This document shows, piece by piece, positions 1 to 10,549 of a stretch of 54,185 nt of DNA. Where the stretch lies: the NCBI GenBank assembly GCA_023261645.1, contig JAHFOO010000006.1, positions 1 through 54,185 on the forward strand, in the 5' to 3' direction. Both the position numbers and the translations under genes were made by a program. The number at the start of each line of letters is the position of its first letter. Position 1 is the first letter of the stretch. This stretch comes from Candidatus Moraniibacteriota bacterium. Its GTDB lineage: Bacteria > Patescibacteriota > Minisyncoccia > Moranbacterales > UBA1568. Below the pieces are notes generated by a model. The model saw only the letters and a program-made list of their open reading frames with translations, was not told the origin of the DNA and made no database searches.

Positions 1-330
1 GACCACAACAGGGTACTGACTTCCCTCAGTTCAAACACGGTCATTCAAAAGCTTGAATTGAATATGCTTCGGGAGTTCGTGCTTTTATTCCAAAAAATGG
101 AACGTGAAGTACGTCATACGATATCGCACATATCACTTGTGAAATGGCGTGATGAAAACTTCAGGAATGAATTGGGTCAGATGGCAAGCGACGATGATAC
201 TGTATATATGATGCTTGTAGTGGCGAAAATGCTCTCGAGAAGCGGACGGAAACACATCGCTGAACAGATCTCTGACCAGCTTATGTGCGGACACAAACAC
301 AAAAAAGCATCGTATGAGCAGATGGCATGA
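1..330 (+). CDS. C-terminal part of an unidentified protein; frame is open from the window edge
   Basis: Frame 1 is open from base 1 (DHNRVLTSLSSNTVIQKLELNMLREF...) through the stop at 330; an intrinsic terminator follows at 368-399. Confidence 0.5.
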   Translation, partial: DHNRVLTSLSSNTVIQKLELNMLREFVLLFQKMEREVRHTISHISLVKWRDENFRNELGQMASDDDTVYMMLVVAKMLSRSGRKHIAEQISDQLMCGHKHKKASYEQMA

Positions 331-367
331 CTCTCTACTCACACGTGACATCCGTCACAAAGAAACT

Positions 368-399
368 CCGGCAATACCTCTTGGTATCGCCGGTTTTTT
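368..399 (+). terminator. Intrinsic terminator
   Basis: CCGGCAATACC-TCTT-GGTATCGCCGG followed by TTTTTT. Confidence 0.8.
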
Positions 400-424
400 C
401 TGTCTGAATGGTGCTCATCGTATA

Positions 425-1963
425 TCATCGACTCCACGTGAAGACATCTATTGCTCCGCGTACCTGATCATTGCTTACTTGCGTAAGATTTTTGACGAGA
501 AACTCTTTCATACCCTTGGCGACATAGTCATAGTCATTATCAGAAAGAATGATCCAACCAGTCTTATACTCTGTCATCAATTTTTCTACCTCTCCTTGTG
601 ATAGGCGTGTCTTGGAAATCTCATCACCGAGATCATACACCGGTACATCGGCACCGGCGAAATAATAATTACGCATATTGCGCGTCACGAGGACATCTGT
701 TGCCAGATGATTCTTTTTGAAATAAGCAAACACTTTTTGATAATTCGGATTGCTCCCGGAGGATGTCTCATGATACGTGTTATTTTCTTCCAAGAAATAG
801 CCGAAGTTCGGCACAACCAGAAGCAATAGACCGAGAGCGATGAAAGATTTCGCTTTCTTTGTCAGGGTAAATTTCTCACGAAGTAGCATCCAGACACCGA
901 AAATCCCTACGGCTGTCAGAATCATCGCGAATGACTCTGCAAAGTAGATGTACTGGGCTCCCATATTGCGTCGCCAGAGCCACACAGCCATCGCAAGCGG
1001 TGCGAGGAGGGAAAGTGTCAGCCACAGCGACTCACGGGTCATATTCTCACGTTTCGCGAGCCACCATGATCCGAAAGAGAGCAACATCACTCCGAGAAAC
1101 GGATGATAGTATTCTCTCAGGATATATTTCACATATCCATAATTGTTATCAAAGAAGATGAGCCCGGCCGCATACGAACGAAAGAATTTTGGAAAGAATG
1201 TTGCGACAACGATGATGGCAAGCACCCCGACAGCGAACAGAATAAAATATTTGTTATAAAGTCCTTTGCCATGTGTGAATTCCTGGAACGCTCTCACTGC
1301 GAGATACGTACCGATGAAGAAAACGAACGTTCCTGCGAGCTGATGTGTCATCAGTGAAAGCACAAGAAATATTCCTGCTAGCACAGCACAACAGATATTC
1401 ACTCCGAATTTCTCCCACAAAGACCTCAGTGCCGTTATTTTTCCGGTGTATGCCCTTTCCAAAGCAAGGAACGCAAGTGTCGAAGTCGCAAGATACATCG
1501 GAAAAAACATCGCATACATACGCAGTGTTCGATCAAATATGATACCGCTCACAGAAACAGCGAAGAGAAATGATGCGATGAGTCCGACTTCCTTCCTTTT
1601 TGTGAAAACAAGCGCTGACCAGAAAATCACACCCATCGAAATTGCTCCCCAGAGCACGCTTATGAGTCGCGCATTTCTCTCTGTCGGCGAGAGAAAATGA
1701 AAAAGCTCCGCCACCTGCCACTTGTAGATGGTGGCTCGCTCGTCACGGGCGACATTCTGGTTCACCTCTGAGGCCTTTTCGAAATTGAAATCCCAAGCCC
1801 TCCACTGCCCCGTCTGCGTGTAGCCATAGGATGAATTGATATCGAGGAATTCATCCGAAACGAAAGAGTTATTGTCGAGATTATACAGACGGAGTCCTGT
1901 CCCGAAGACGATAATCATTGCGAGTATCTGCAGCGTTTGTTTCCAATTCATAGGGTAGAGCAT
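425..1963 (-). CDS. GT39/PMT-like multi-TM glycosyltransferase
   Basis: 512 aa, polytopic; first loop has the canonical DE motif (NSFVSDEFLDINSSYGY) typical of ArnT/PMT-like GT-C enzymes. Confidence 0.65.
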   Translation of the reverse strand: MLYPMNWKQTLQILAMIIVFGTGLRLYNLDNNSFVSDEFLDINSSYGYTQTGQWRAWDFNFEKASEVNQNVARDERATIYKWQVAELFHFLSPTERNARLISVLWGAISMGVIFWSALVFTKRKEVGLIASFLFAVSVSGIIFDRTLRMYAMFFPMYLATSTLAFLALERAYTGKITALRSLWEKFGVNICCAVLAGIFLVLSLMTHQLAGTFVFFIGTYLAVRAFQEFTHGKGLYNKYFILFAVGVLAIIVVATFFPKFFRSYAAGLIFFDNNYGYVKYILREYYHPFLGVMLLSFGSWWLAKRENMTRESLWLTLSLLAPLAMAVWLWRRNMGAQYIYFAESFAMILTAVGIFGVWMLLREKFTLTKKAKSFIALGLLLLVVPNFGYFLEENNTYHETSSGSNPNYQKVFAYFKKNHLATDVLVTRNMRNYYFAGADVPVYDLGDEISKTRLSQGEVEKLMTEYKTGWIILSDNDYDYVAKGMKEFLVKNLTQVSNDQVRGAIDVFTWSR

Positions 1964-2006
1964 TTTAATTATAAGTATTCTCTTTGAAGATATTCAGAGA
2001 GTGAGT

Positions 2007-3635
2007 TCAAGGATTTCTTTTAAGCGTGATTATCGTTACATTGCCGAATGTTTGTGCTTTCTCTGATATGAATCCATCTATGACTTCCGGTATTTTCTTT
2101 TCCGGAGAAATATGCTTCTGTATATAGAAGAACGAATCGTCGGCCGTAATTTTTTCCGGTTTGTATACTTTGCTCACTACTACGCCCTGCTGCTTCGCGA
2201 AATACTCGAGTGGCTTTCCGTACCGGGAGAGATATGCTTTCTTCCCTGCCACATAGATTATTCCGGATCCCTTTGAATTTTCCAAGAAATACTCGCTCAT
2301 CTGCTTCACCTCGCCGAAATAAGCGACATTGTCCGTACTGGCGGTTCCGTTACGAAATGCGACAACAGCATCTCTGATAGTCCATACATTGAAAAAAATG
2401 AGTGTTGCTACGAACAATCCGGCACACAAGATGGAAAACTTATTGTGGATTCTATACAAGAAAAAATGTATCCACAAACCAGCAAGCAGAAACGGTATGA
2501 ACTCGATCGCGATGAAGTATCGTATGGAGAGGGATGAAGAAACAGAGAAAAGAATAAGAAAAATGATGGCGGAGTAGATCGCTACCAGGACAAAAGCACG
2601 TTTTCGTCTCGGATCGACTTCTTTTTTTATAAAGAGCCCAAAAAGTATGAAACCACCCAGAGTGAATATCGTACCGAAAATTGCGATGGCGATTCTCTCG
2701 ATATTGGACCTGATTCCCTTTTTCTCGATCCGGCTCACGAGACCGGTCAGATTGCATTTGTCCCCGCTTCCCAAAGAAGAGACGATGTACGTAGCACCCT
2801 GGATATGGCACAGCACATCATTCGAGAAATCCTCCCCGTAGTTTTTCCCGACACCCTCTGTACTCGATTGTGCGTCCGTAAAGAACGACCGTATATTGGC
2901 ACCATTGTTGTTTATTTCATAGAGAAGTTGTCCTGTGTTTGCAAGGAAAAAGAAGAGGAGTGTCACACAGACACTTTTCCAGATAAAATGCTTCTGTACG
3001 AAAAGATAACCAAGTACCAGGAGCGCGAGCAGTGGCATACTGATGAAAAGTATCGTATGAAGCTGAAAGCCTATTCCCATCGCTACGCCGAGCAACATCG
3101 CCCATCTGAGTTTTTCTTTGGGAGCATTGTCGATGATCGCCAATAAAGCGAAGAAGAATAACAGCGTGAAAAACGGAATGGAGTTCGGATTGAAAGCAAA
3201 CCGTGAATAGGTCACTACGAAAAAAGAGATACTCAAAAGAAATGTCACTGCAAGAGCGATCTTTTCTTCAAAAAACTTCCGGAAGAAAAAATATCCCAGA
3301 ATGATGGTCGCTATGGAAAAAAAGAGGTCAGCATACGCCATTTTTTCCGCAGAGGAACCGAAAATCAATGCAACAGTATATTCAAAATAGTAAAAAATCG
3401 GCCCAAGCTTGAAGAAGGTATTGCCGGCCTGAGGACCCATAAGTGGCCACTGCTTCCCATCGATCATATCTTGTACCAAGAGCGCATCCCGTGCCTGATC
3501 GGGGTTGAAGGTCATCCAATCACGAAATTCGTATGTCCTGAGAAATATACCGACTATCAGAATGGCACCGAAAACCCAGAAGCCAAGTGGCACCTTTTTC
3601 AATCTCTCTCCTATTTTTTTCACTATCGTATTCAT
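2007..3635 (-). CDS. GT39/ArnT-like membrane glycosyltransferase, array paralog 1
   Basis: 542 aa; shared signature GIFLRTYEFRDWMTFNPDQARDALL...LMGPQAGNTFFKLGPIFYYFEY...YSRFAFNPNSIPFF. Confidence 0.65.
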   Translation of the reverse strand: MNTIVKKIGERLKKVPLGFWVFGAILIVGIFLRTYEFRDWMTFNPDQARDALLVQDMIDGKQWPLMGPQAGNTFFKLGPIFYYFEYTVALIFGSSAEKMAYADLFFSIATIILGYFFFRKFFEEKIALAVTFLLSISFFVVTYSRFAFNPNSIPFFTLLFFFALLAIIDNAPKEKLRWAMLLGVAMGIGFQLHTILFISMPLLALLVLGYLFVQKHFIWKSVCVTLLFFFLANTGQLLYEINNNGANIRSFFTDAQSSTEGVGKNYGEDFSNDVLCHIQGATYIVSSLGSGDKCNLTGLVSRIEKKGIRSNIERIAIAIFGTIFTLGGFILFGLFIKKEVDPRRKRAFVLVAIYSAIIFLILFSVSSSLSIRYFIAIEFIPFLLAGLWIHFFLYRIHNKFSILCAGLFVATLIFFNVWTIRDAVVAFRNGTASTDNVAYFGEVKQMSEYFLENSKGSGIIYVAGKKAYLSRYGKPLEYFAKQQGVVVSKVYKPEKITADDSFFYIQKHISPEKKIPEVIDGFISEKAQTFGNVTIITLKRNP

Positions 3636-3645
3636 ACTGTGATGA

Positions 3646-5223
3646 TCAAGGCTTCAAAGAAAATATCGTGAACCTGCCGAATGTGAGATATTCACCCACA
3701 TTCGTCTCTCTGCTCAAAATCTTGTCTCTGCTCTTGCTATTCTCTATAAGGAAGACCGGCACGGACGGATCAGTGTTCTTCTTTTTCTGAACCAGTTTGA
3801 TGCCGGACCTGCTTGTGAAGTATTGCATAGATTTCAAGGCTTTGAAAAGGTATTTGGCATCGCCGTCGACAGCCACTACTTTTGCGTCCGGAGTATGAGT
3901 GATAATAAACGCTGAGGAGAGCTCTACTTCCTTGAGGAGAACGTTGTCCATCCCTGCATCTGAATCCGTGAGATAGGACGCATACGTAGCGAAAGTCTTC
4001 TCGACAGAGAAGATATTCATACCGACAAGAACAATGACGATGCTCCACGCGAGAGCAGATCCGACTCTCGGAAACACCTCTCTTATATACTTCAGCCACA
4101 CACCCAAGAAAACGAACGGGACGAAAAGGGAAACCAGGAAGAATCGCATCGAAATTTCATTCGCCAGAGGAATGAGAAGCAGGAACGTCAGACTCGTAAA
4201 ACAAATAACTATACAGAGGAATGTTTTTTTCGCATACTCCGTTTCCTTCCTATACGAACGAAGTGTCAAGAAAAAACCGCCTACGAACAAAATGAGACCG
4301 GACGCGAAGGCAGGCAGACCATACCCACGTGTGACTGTCTTTGATTCGCAGGTATCGGAGCTATCATAGGAAGACAAGATATACGCACTGCTCTGCGAGA
4401 AACACACGATATTTTTTTCGATATTTTGTATGAGTCCGCTCCCCTTCTTTTCTTTCGTTCCGATACTTTTCAGGAATGCTCCGGAATTTTCTCCGCCTGT
4501 TTTTATTTCACTCACTATCTGAGGAATGTTGAGGAAGATAGCCATACAAAATACGACAACGCCAATTTTCCAGATATTTTTTTTCTGCCTATATAGAAGG
4601 TATCCGAACAGGCATAGTGCCACAGCAGGAAACAAGAGAAACGAGAGTGAATGGAGTTGTATGCCGATCCCGATTGCAACGCCCGGGACCACTGCCCACC
4701 ACTTCCAAGCGTTCTCTTTGGCGATGACAATCTCGTGCAGACTGTACAAAAACAAAAGTGACCAGAACGGGAGTGAATTGGGATTCCAGGCGAAACGCGA
4801 GTACTTTACCACATAAGCAGAAACAGCGAAAATGGCCGTAAGGGAGAGTGCTGTTTTCACGTCGAAATATTTTCGGAGAAAGAAAAAAAGAAGCGGTATG
4901 GAGAGAATGGAAAACAAGAGATCGGGATAGGCCATCTTGTCCGGAGAGTTCCCGAATATCTTCGCAGAGGCGATTTGGAAATAATAAAAGGCAGGACCAA
5001 CCTTGAATTCCGTCCCTCCCGCTTTCGGTCCGAGGAGCGGTATATCCGTCTTCCCATCGATCACATCGCTCGCTATTCCAGCATCTCGCGACTGATCCGC
5101 ATTGAACCGAAGCCAGTCGTGAAAGGTATAAGTGCGGAAAAAAACACCGACACAAAGAAGAACAATAAGCGCCCAGACATGCCAGGAAAATTTTTGACTC
5201 AATACTGAGAAATATTTTTTCAT
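3646..5223 (-). CDS. GT39/ArnT-like membrane glycosyltransferase, array paralog 2
   Basis: 525 aa; GVFFRTYTFHDWLRFNADQSRDAGI...PLLGPKAGGTEFKVGPAFYYFQ...YSRFAWNPNSLPFW. Confidence 0.65.
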   Translation of the reverse strand: MKKYFSVLSQKFSWHVWALIVLLCVGVFFRTYTFHDWLRFNADQSRDAGIASDVIDGKTDIPLLGPKAGGTEFKVGPAFYYFQIASAKIFGNSPDKMAYPDLLFSILSIPLLFFFLRKYFDVKTALSLTAIFAVSAYVVKYSRFAWNPNSLPFWSLLFLYSLHEIVIAKENAWKWWAVVPGVAIGIGIQLHSLSFLLFPAVALCLFGYLLYRQKKNIWKIGVVVFCMAIFLNIPQIVSEIKTGGENSGAFLKSIGTKEKKGSGLIQNIEKNIVCFSQSSAYILSSYDSSDTCESKTVTRGYGLPAFASGLILFVGGFFLTLRSYRKETEYAKKTFLCIVICFTSLTFLLLIPLANEISMRFFLVSLFVPFVFLGVWLKYIREVFPRVGSALAWSIVIVLVGMNIFSVEKTFATYASYLTDSDAGMDNVLLKEVELSSAFIITHTPDAKVVAVDGDAKYLFKALKSMQYFTSRSGIKLVQKKKNTDPSVPVFLIENSKSRDKILSRETNVGEYLTFGRFTIFSLKP

Positions 5224-5229
5224 AACAGA

Positions 5230-6840
5230 TTACTGTTTCTTTAATTGATGTAAACTCATTCTCCCAAAATTCACGCTTTCTATCAACACATAGTGACTGG
5301 TTTCAAATGAATCTCCAGCTTCCAAGGCTTTAGTCATGAAAAAATAATGTCTTTCAGACGTCGGGATGGTTTTTCTCTCGATGTACATTAGTTTGAAATC
5401 CTTTCTTTCTGCCAAATATTTCAACGATTTATAATACGTGGATGCGTACTGAGCTCCACCGAAGAAGATCGCCTCCTTCTCAGGGAAAGATTTCTCAATC
5501 ATATAATCGACTATGCGCTCTGCTTCACCCAAAACGACGAACCCGGAATCCCCCTGTGTACCCGTTGAGAGGTTATGTGCTTGTGCTATGAGCGTGTGAG
5601 CATTCGCCAAAAATAAAAATGCAAACAAGAATATGACAGTAGGAATAAAGAACTTATGTGCAAGCTTTTCTCTCAACCAATCGATCCAGAGTCCGAGGAG
5701 AATAAACGGTATGAATGTCGTATGAATGAAGTATCGCAAAGGAGCATCGCGTGCAACAGAAAAAAGGATACAGAAAGAGAGAAGACTGTAGAAGAGTATC
5801 AACACAAGGAAATACTTACGGCGAAGAATCGTTTCTTTTCGAATACGGACAAGGAGCAATCCATAACCGACAACGGAAAAGAGTATGCTCACGGCAATAC
5901 CGATTACATATACGACATAGAGAAGATGATTTTTTGTCTTTTCCGGATATTTGAGAAGTTTCAAGAAAATGAAGTTTCCCGTATCTCCAAGAGAAGATAG
6001 AATATGAATGTTCGCTTCCGAATGAGAGAGACTGTCCGCCTGCAAATTCTGTATAAATCTATTCACCCCGCTCTGAGACCTATCCGTGGAAGCGACCAAA
6101 AACCGCTGCGCGTTGGCACCGCCCGTTTCCCATTCACTCTTTATCTGTCCGAAGTTGAACGCAAGGGCGACAAAAACTATTATTGCTATTTTCCCGAACA
6201 TTCTCCAGTTCTTCTTCAACAGAAAAAGAAATATCAACGAAGAAAGTACCGGTAGTAAAAGCAGTAAAAGCGTATGAAGCTGTATTCCCACACCGAGAGA
6301 AATTCCCAGAAGGACTATCCACACAGAATGTGTCTTTTCACGATGCTCAAGAAATTTCAACATCGCATACAGATACAACATCACAAAGAAAGGGATGGGA
6401 TTCGGGTTCCAGGCGAAACGCGAGTACTCTATCGTATAGAATGAAATGGCGTAAAGTCCTGTCAAAGCAAGGGATAGATTTTTTTCAAAGTATTTTCTGA
6501 GAAGAAAATAGAAAAGAGGAATTGCCAAAATGGAAAAAAACAAATCGGGGTAAGCAAGAATAGCAACATCACTCCCGAATATCTCTCCCGAAATTATCTG
6601 AAAATAGTAATAGATCGGACCGAGTTTGAAATGCGTATTGCTCGCATCAGCACCCAAGAGCGGCCAAGACGCGGTATTATTCAGAACCTTTTCCACAAGT
6701 ACGGCGTCCCGTGCCTGATCAGATCCGAAATGGAGCCACGTATGAAAATTATAGGTGCGAAGGAAAATCCCTATCGCAACAATCACGAAGATTGTGATCC
6801 ATTCCCACTTCCTTTCTCTAAATTTCTTTCTTATGTTCAT
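5230..6840 (-). CDS. GT39/ArnT-like membrane glycosyltransferase, array paralog 3
   Basis: 536 aa; GIFLRTYNFHTWLHFGSDQARDAVL...PLLGADASNTHFKLGPIYYYFQ...YSRFAWNPNPIPFF. Confidence 0.65.
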   Translation of the reverse strand: MNIRKKFRERKWEWITIFVIVAIGIFLRTYNFHTWLHFGSDQARDAVLVEKVLNNTASWPLLGADASNTHFKLGPIYYYFQIISGEIFGSDVAILAYPDLFFSILAIPLFYFLLRKYFEKNLSLALTGLYAISFYTIEYSRFAWNPNPIPFFVMLYLYAMLKFLEHREKTHSVWIVLLGISLGVGIQLHTLLLLLLPVLSSLIFLFLLKKNWRMFGKIAIIVFVALAFNFGQIKSEWETGGANAQRFLVASTDRSQSGVNRFIQNLQADSLSHSEANIHILSSLGDTGNFIFLKLLKYPEKTKNHLLYVVYVIGIAVSILFSVVGYGLLLVRIRKETILRRKYFLVLILFYSLLSFCILFSVARDAPLRYFIHTTFIPFILLGLWIDWLREKLAHKFFIPTVIFLFAFLFLANAHTLIAQAHNLSTGTQGDSGFVVLGEAERIVDYMIEKSFPEKEAIFFGGAQYASTYYKSLKYLAERKDFKLMYIERKTIPTSERHYFFMTKALEAGDSFETSHYVLIESVNFGRMSLHQLKKQ

Positions 6841-6846
6841 TGCCTC

Positions 6847-8556
6847 TTACTTACGGATCAAATTCCAGACATCTCCCCAATATACCCTGCTGTTTCTTGT
6901 TATTTTCTCGGGCGTAAAAGCTGTCTCTCTGCTATTCTCTTTTACTACGGATGCCTCTGTCATATCCGTAGGATAAAAACGAGTAACCAAAATACCGCCA
7001 GCATCGACAACCGCATCGCGAGTTTCATTCATCATAAATTCCGGTGTAGCTTCATTCGGAAGTGAGATGAAGAAATAACATCCCTTTGGACCGGTCTGGA
7101 AATATTTCTTTTCAGAACCTATGACTGAAAAGAGATTCCTTTGAAGCAATGCGTATTCGATGGAATGATCATATTCCCGGATGCTTTTGGACATAAAGAA
7201 AAAAATAGGGCCTCGTTCTGTGCAAGATGTATTGATTACCTGTGCAACTCTTTCGAAATGTCCCCACGTCAGCCAAAAACTTTTTCCCTTGCTATTCTTT
7301 TCTCCGGTACTCGTCGCTGTTTGCTGTGCATCACTCAATTCAAAAAACCATTTTGTCGTAGCATACGCATTGCTGAACAGAATGATACCGAGACCGAAAA
7401 TCGTCAAGGTCGTAACGAGGCGCGGATAGCATATATTTCTTCGAAGGAATACCAAGATGTATCCGAAATAGAGATATGGCATCATCATAAACGGCAGAGA
7501 GAACCTCGGACGGTCAATTTTAGTTGCCAACGGAATATAGAGCAGAAAATAAACTCCTATCAATATGAGTGTCCACTGCAGAAAATTCCGCTTTGTTCTA
7601 TTTTGTTCGCCACGAAGCAAAAGTATGTTCGCCAGAAACCCAGTTCCGAAGAAAATGCCTGCGAGGAAGATGAGTTTATTTCCTGGATCCACGATACCGA
7701 GCATAATACGTACAGAATATTTCGCAAACATAATCATATCTTGGAAGATGTTTTGGAAAATCCCCTGTGAGGAAGCCTTGCTCGAAATAGCTGAGAAAAA
7801 CAATCGCGTATTCTCTCCGTGTTTGAAATATTCACTGAGGAATACGGGCAGATATACGAGACAGACGCTAGCCAAAAAAATAAGAATGACTTTGTATGAA
7901 AGAACTTTTTTGGCGTCCTTGAGATGAAGCAATACAAAGAGTATCAAAGCGAGAGGAAGACCGAGGAAAGCGCTAAAATGAAGCTGTAAGGCTATGGCAA
8001 GCGATATGCCAGCAACAAAAGCCCACCAGAGTGGTCGTCGTTTTTTGGACTCCATATCCGTATCATAGAGTGCAAGTATCGCATACGAGAAAACGAGCGT
8101 GAAAAAAAGCGTGGAATTGGGATTCCAAGCGAATCTACCGTATTCTATCGCAAGGAAAGAAACGGCGAGCATCCCCGCCATTGCAAGCGACCACAGAGGA
8201 GAGAAATAGCGTCTGGAAAAAAGAAAAAACAATGGAATAGCGAGTATCGAGAAGAAAAGATCCGGATATCCCAACACAGGCGCACTGACACTCTGGAAAA
8301 GGAGCGCTGATATATATTGAAAATCATAAAATATTGGCCCCAGCCGGAGCATCGTCCCTCCGGCCCGCGGACCGAGGAGAGGCAGTGATTCGACCCCTTC
8401 TCTATACACGTTGGAAATCATCGTAGCATCACGGAAAGCATCCCCTTTGAACTGCAGCCATTCATCGAAATGATACACACGAAAAAAAATACCGACCAAA
8501 ATAAGAATAGCCAGAATCCAGATATGTTTCGGAATTGTATTCAAGAAATCCTTCAT
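6847..8556 (-). CDS. GT39/ArnT-like membrane glycosyltransferase, array paralog 4
   Basis: 569 aa; GIFFRVYHFDEWLQFKGDAFRDATM...PLLGPRAGGTMLRLGPIFYDFQY...YGRFAWNPNSTLFF; C-terminus VYWGDVWNLIRK. Confidence 0.62.
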   Translation of the reverse strand: MKDFLNTIPKHIWILAILILVGIFFRVYHFDEWLQFKGDAFRDATMISNVYREGVESLPLLGPRAGGTMLRLGPIFYDFQYISALLFQSVSAPVLGYPDLFFSILAIPLFFLFSRRYFSPLWSLAMAGMLAVSFLAIEYGRFAWNPNSTLFFTLVFSYAILALYDTDMESKKRRPLWWAFVAGISLAIALQLHFSAFLGLPLALILFVLLHLKDAKKVLSYKVILIFLASVCLVYLPVFLSEYFKHGENTRLFFSAISSKASSQGIFQNIFQDMIMFAKYSVRIMLGIVDPGNKLIFLAGIFFGTGFLANILLLRGEQNRTKRNFLQWTLILIGVYFLLYIPLATKIDRPRFSLPFMMMPYLYFGYILVFLRRNICYPRLVTTLTIFGLGIILFSNAYATTKWFFELSDAQQTATSTGEKNSKGKSFWLTWGHFERVAQVINTSCTERGPIFFFMSKSIREYDHSIEYALLQRNLFSVIGSEKKYFQTGPKGCYFFISLPNEATPEFMMNETRDAVVDAGGILVTRFYPTDMTEASVVKENSRETAFTPEKITRNSRVYWGDVWNLIRK

Positions 8557-8604
8557 TATTTGTTGTAAAAAGAGAGAAGCAGGCTATTCTATACAGAAAG
8601 TCTC

Positions 8605-10374
8605 TTACTCTCCCCCATCAATCTGTACCGCATCCCCGCTCTTCGCAATACCGAACACGTCTCCCCAGAAGATTCTATCCGTACTCCCGCCTTTCCGGCT
8701 GAATCGATATTCATCGAATATCTGTCTCTTCGGAAAATTTATTTCGTACACCATCAATTGCCCGAACTGCTTCTGATCCAACACGACGAGATCTTCGCTG
8801 AATTTCTTGGTTACGGGGGCGATGCCATTTTTCGCGGGTGTCACTGCGAAATACTGAGCATTCGGTTCCGCCGTTATCTTCATAGTCATGAAATTGAAAT
8901 CCTTTTCGTGTTTTGAATAGAGCAAGAATTCAATCGGTCTCACATGTTCCGGTTTCACATAATAGAAGAGTGTCGAGCCAGCCTGATGCCGAGCATACAT
9001 CCAGTCAGTCACTCCCTGGAGTTGTCCGAGCGTGACACCGTCTTTGTTTTTCAGAATGAGTGTCCGATCGATTTCAGTAGTTCGCACCTGGGCGCTCGCC
9101 TGTTCCGCGAACCAGAGCGCCGTCCCGCGCATATTGATGGCGAGTACGGCCATCGTGATGAGCGCTGTCGCAACCAGTGCCTTCTTCCCGAATCGCTCTT
9201 CCAAAAACTCATAGAGAAAACCGAGAAGAATGAATGGTACTGCAAAAACGACGATATAGAAACGTGGACGGAGCTGGAAGGCGACGGGAATCGTCAGAAT
9301 AGTGAACACCGTGAACCACAAGAGTATGAGCGCCAGGAAATCTCTGGATTGCTTGTTTTCCATGATCCGGAGCCGATAGAGCACCAAGAGGAGACCGATG
9401 GACATCACGAGTGCCGTCGCTCCGACAGGCAAGACATTCTTTTCCAGATCATTCTTGTAGCAACTCGATGTCGTAAGGAGACAATAATAATTAAGATTCT
9501 CGGTTATATCCTTCTTTATTTTTTCAACCAATGGTCTCTTTTCCCCTTTCGATCCCAAAGCTTCGAAAAAGTTGTGCGTATTTTGACCATTTTTCATCAC
9601 ATCACTGATGATGACTGGGGTATAGAAAACAAGAAATACTCCCAAGGCGATAACAAAGAAGAGAAAAAATTGTTTCAGTGCCGTTTTTTGAAAAAGAGCC
9701 TTCAGACTGTCACGATTCCACACTCGGAGATGGAAGAGAATGAGCAATCCGGAAATACCGAGCAAACTGAAAAATCCGAAGAAATGCAGTTGTGAACCGA
9801 TAGTGATACCCGTGACCCACAAGATCAGCCACCATTTCTTCCACGAAGGACGATCGTCATTCAAAAACCGGAGTAATCCATAGAAACTGAGAATGATGAA
9901 GAACTGCAAGGAATTGGGATTCCAGGCAAAACGAGAATACTGAATAATGAGAAAAGAAAAAGCGTACATCGCCGTGATATACAGAGAATGTCGCCGAGAA
10001 AAATAGAGTCTCAGAAAAAGGAACAGAAGTGGGATGACTGCAATCGAAAAGAACAAATCGGGATACGCGAAGACTGACGGATGAGTGGAGTCGAATATCT
10101 TACCGGAAAGGTATTGGAAATAATAATACACCGGGCCGAGTCGCAACATCCCGTGTTCGAGTTTCACGGCTCCGACCCGCGCACCAAGAAGTGGCAGATA
10201 CTCCGGCCCATTGATGACAGCATTGCTGATAAGAAGAGCATCGCGAGACTGATCCATCTTGAAATACAGCCACTCGTCGAAATGGTAGGCACGTACAAAA
10301 ATGGCTCCCACAATGACGACAAGGAGCGCTATTACCACCCAATGCTTCTTCAAATAATCACCGTATCCGGACAT
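8605..10374 (-). CDS. GT39/ArnT-like membrane glycosyltransferase, array paralog 5
   Basis: 589 aa; AIFVRAYHFDEWLYFKMDQSRDALLI...MLRLGPVYYYFQY...YSRFAWNPNSLQFF; C-terminal IFWGDVFGIAK resembles paralog 4. Confidence 0.65.
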   Translation of the reverse strand: MSGYGDYLKKHWVVIALLVVIVGAIFVRAYHFDEWLYFKMDQSRDALLISNAVINGPEYLPLLGARVGAVKLEHGMLRLGPVYYYFQYLSGKIFDSTHPSVFAYPDLFFSIAVIPLLFLFLRLYFSRRHSLYITAMYAFSFLIIQYSRFAWNPNSLQFFIILSFYGLLRFLNDDRPSWKKWWLILWVTGITIGSQLHFFGFFSLLGISGLLILFHLRVWNRDSLKALFQKTALKQFFLFFVIALGVFLVFYTPVIISDVMKNGQNTHNFFEALGSKGEKRPLVEKIKKDITENLNYYCLLTTSSCYKNDLEKNVLPVGATALVMSIGLLLVLYRLRIMENKQSRDFLALILLWFTVFTILTIPVAFQLRPRFYIVVFAVPFILLGFLYEFLEERFGKKALVATALITMAVLAINMRGTALWFAEQASAQVRTTEIDRTLILKNKDGVTLGQLQGVTDWMYARHQAGSTLFYYVKPEHVRPIEFLLYSKHEKDFNFMTMKITAEPNAQYFAVTPAKNGIAPVTKKFSEDLVVLDQKQFGQLMVYEINFPKRQIFDEYRFSRKGGSTDRIFWGDVFGIAKSGDAVQIDGGE

Positions 10375-10474
10375 ACATATACCGAAAAAATTATCCCGAA
10401 ACTATCATCTGAATATTATCACGAGTAGTACTCTTCGTAAAGCCTAGAATCTCCTTATATTGCCCTTGTTTCCT

Positions 10475-10502
10475 TTGCAAAATACCACATTTCCTGTATT
10501 AT
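10475..10502 (+). promoter_or_regulatory. Putative sigma70-type promoter for the rightward gene cluster
   Basis: TTGCAA - 16 nt - TATTAT in the divergent intergenic region. Confidence 0.45.
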
Positions 10503-10549
10503 GAGACAACAGATGCCGTCAAAAATTCTTTCGTATTCTCGCTCACAGT

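Noticed and set aside
4589-5155. 188-aa minus-strand ORF in another frame of array paralog 2
   Set aside because: Same-strand alternative frame inside a gene with conserved family motifs; composition is atypical (Arg/Ser/Cys-rich).
8944-9795. 283-aa plus-strand ORF
   Set aside because: Entirely antisense to a GT39-like array gene; low-complexity charged composition and no family motif.
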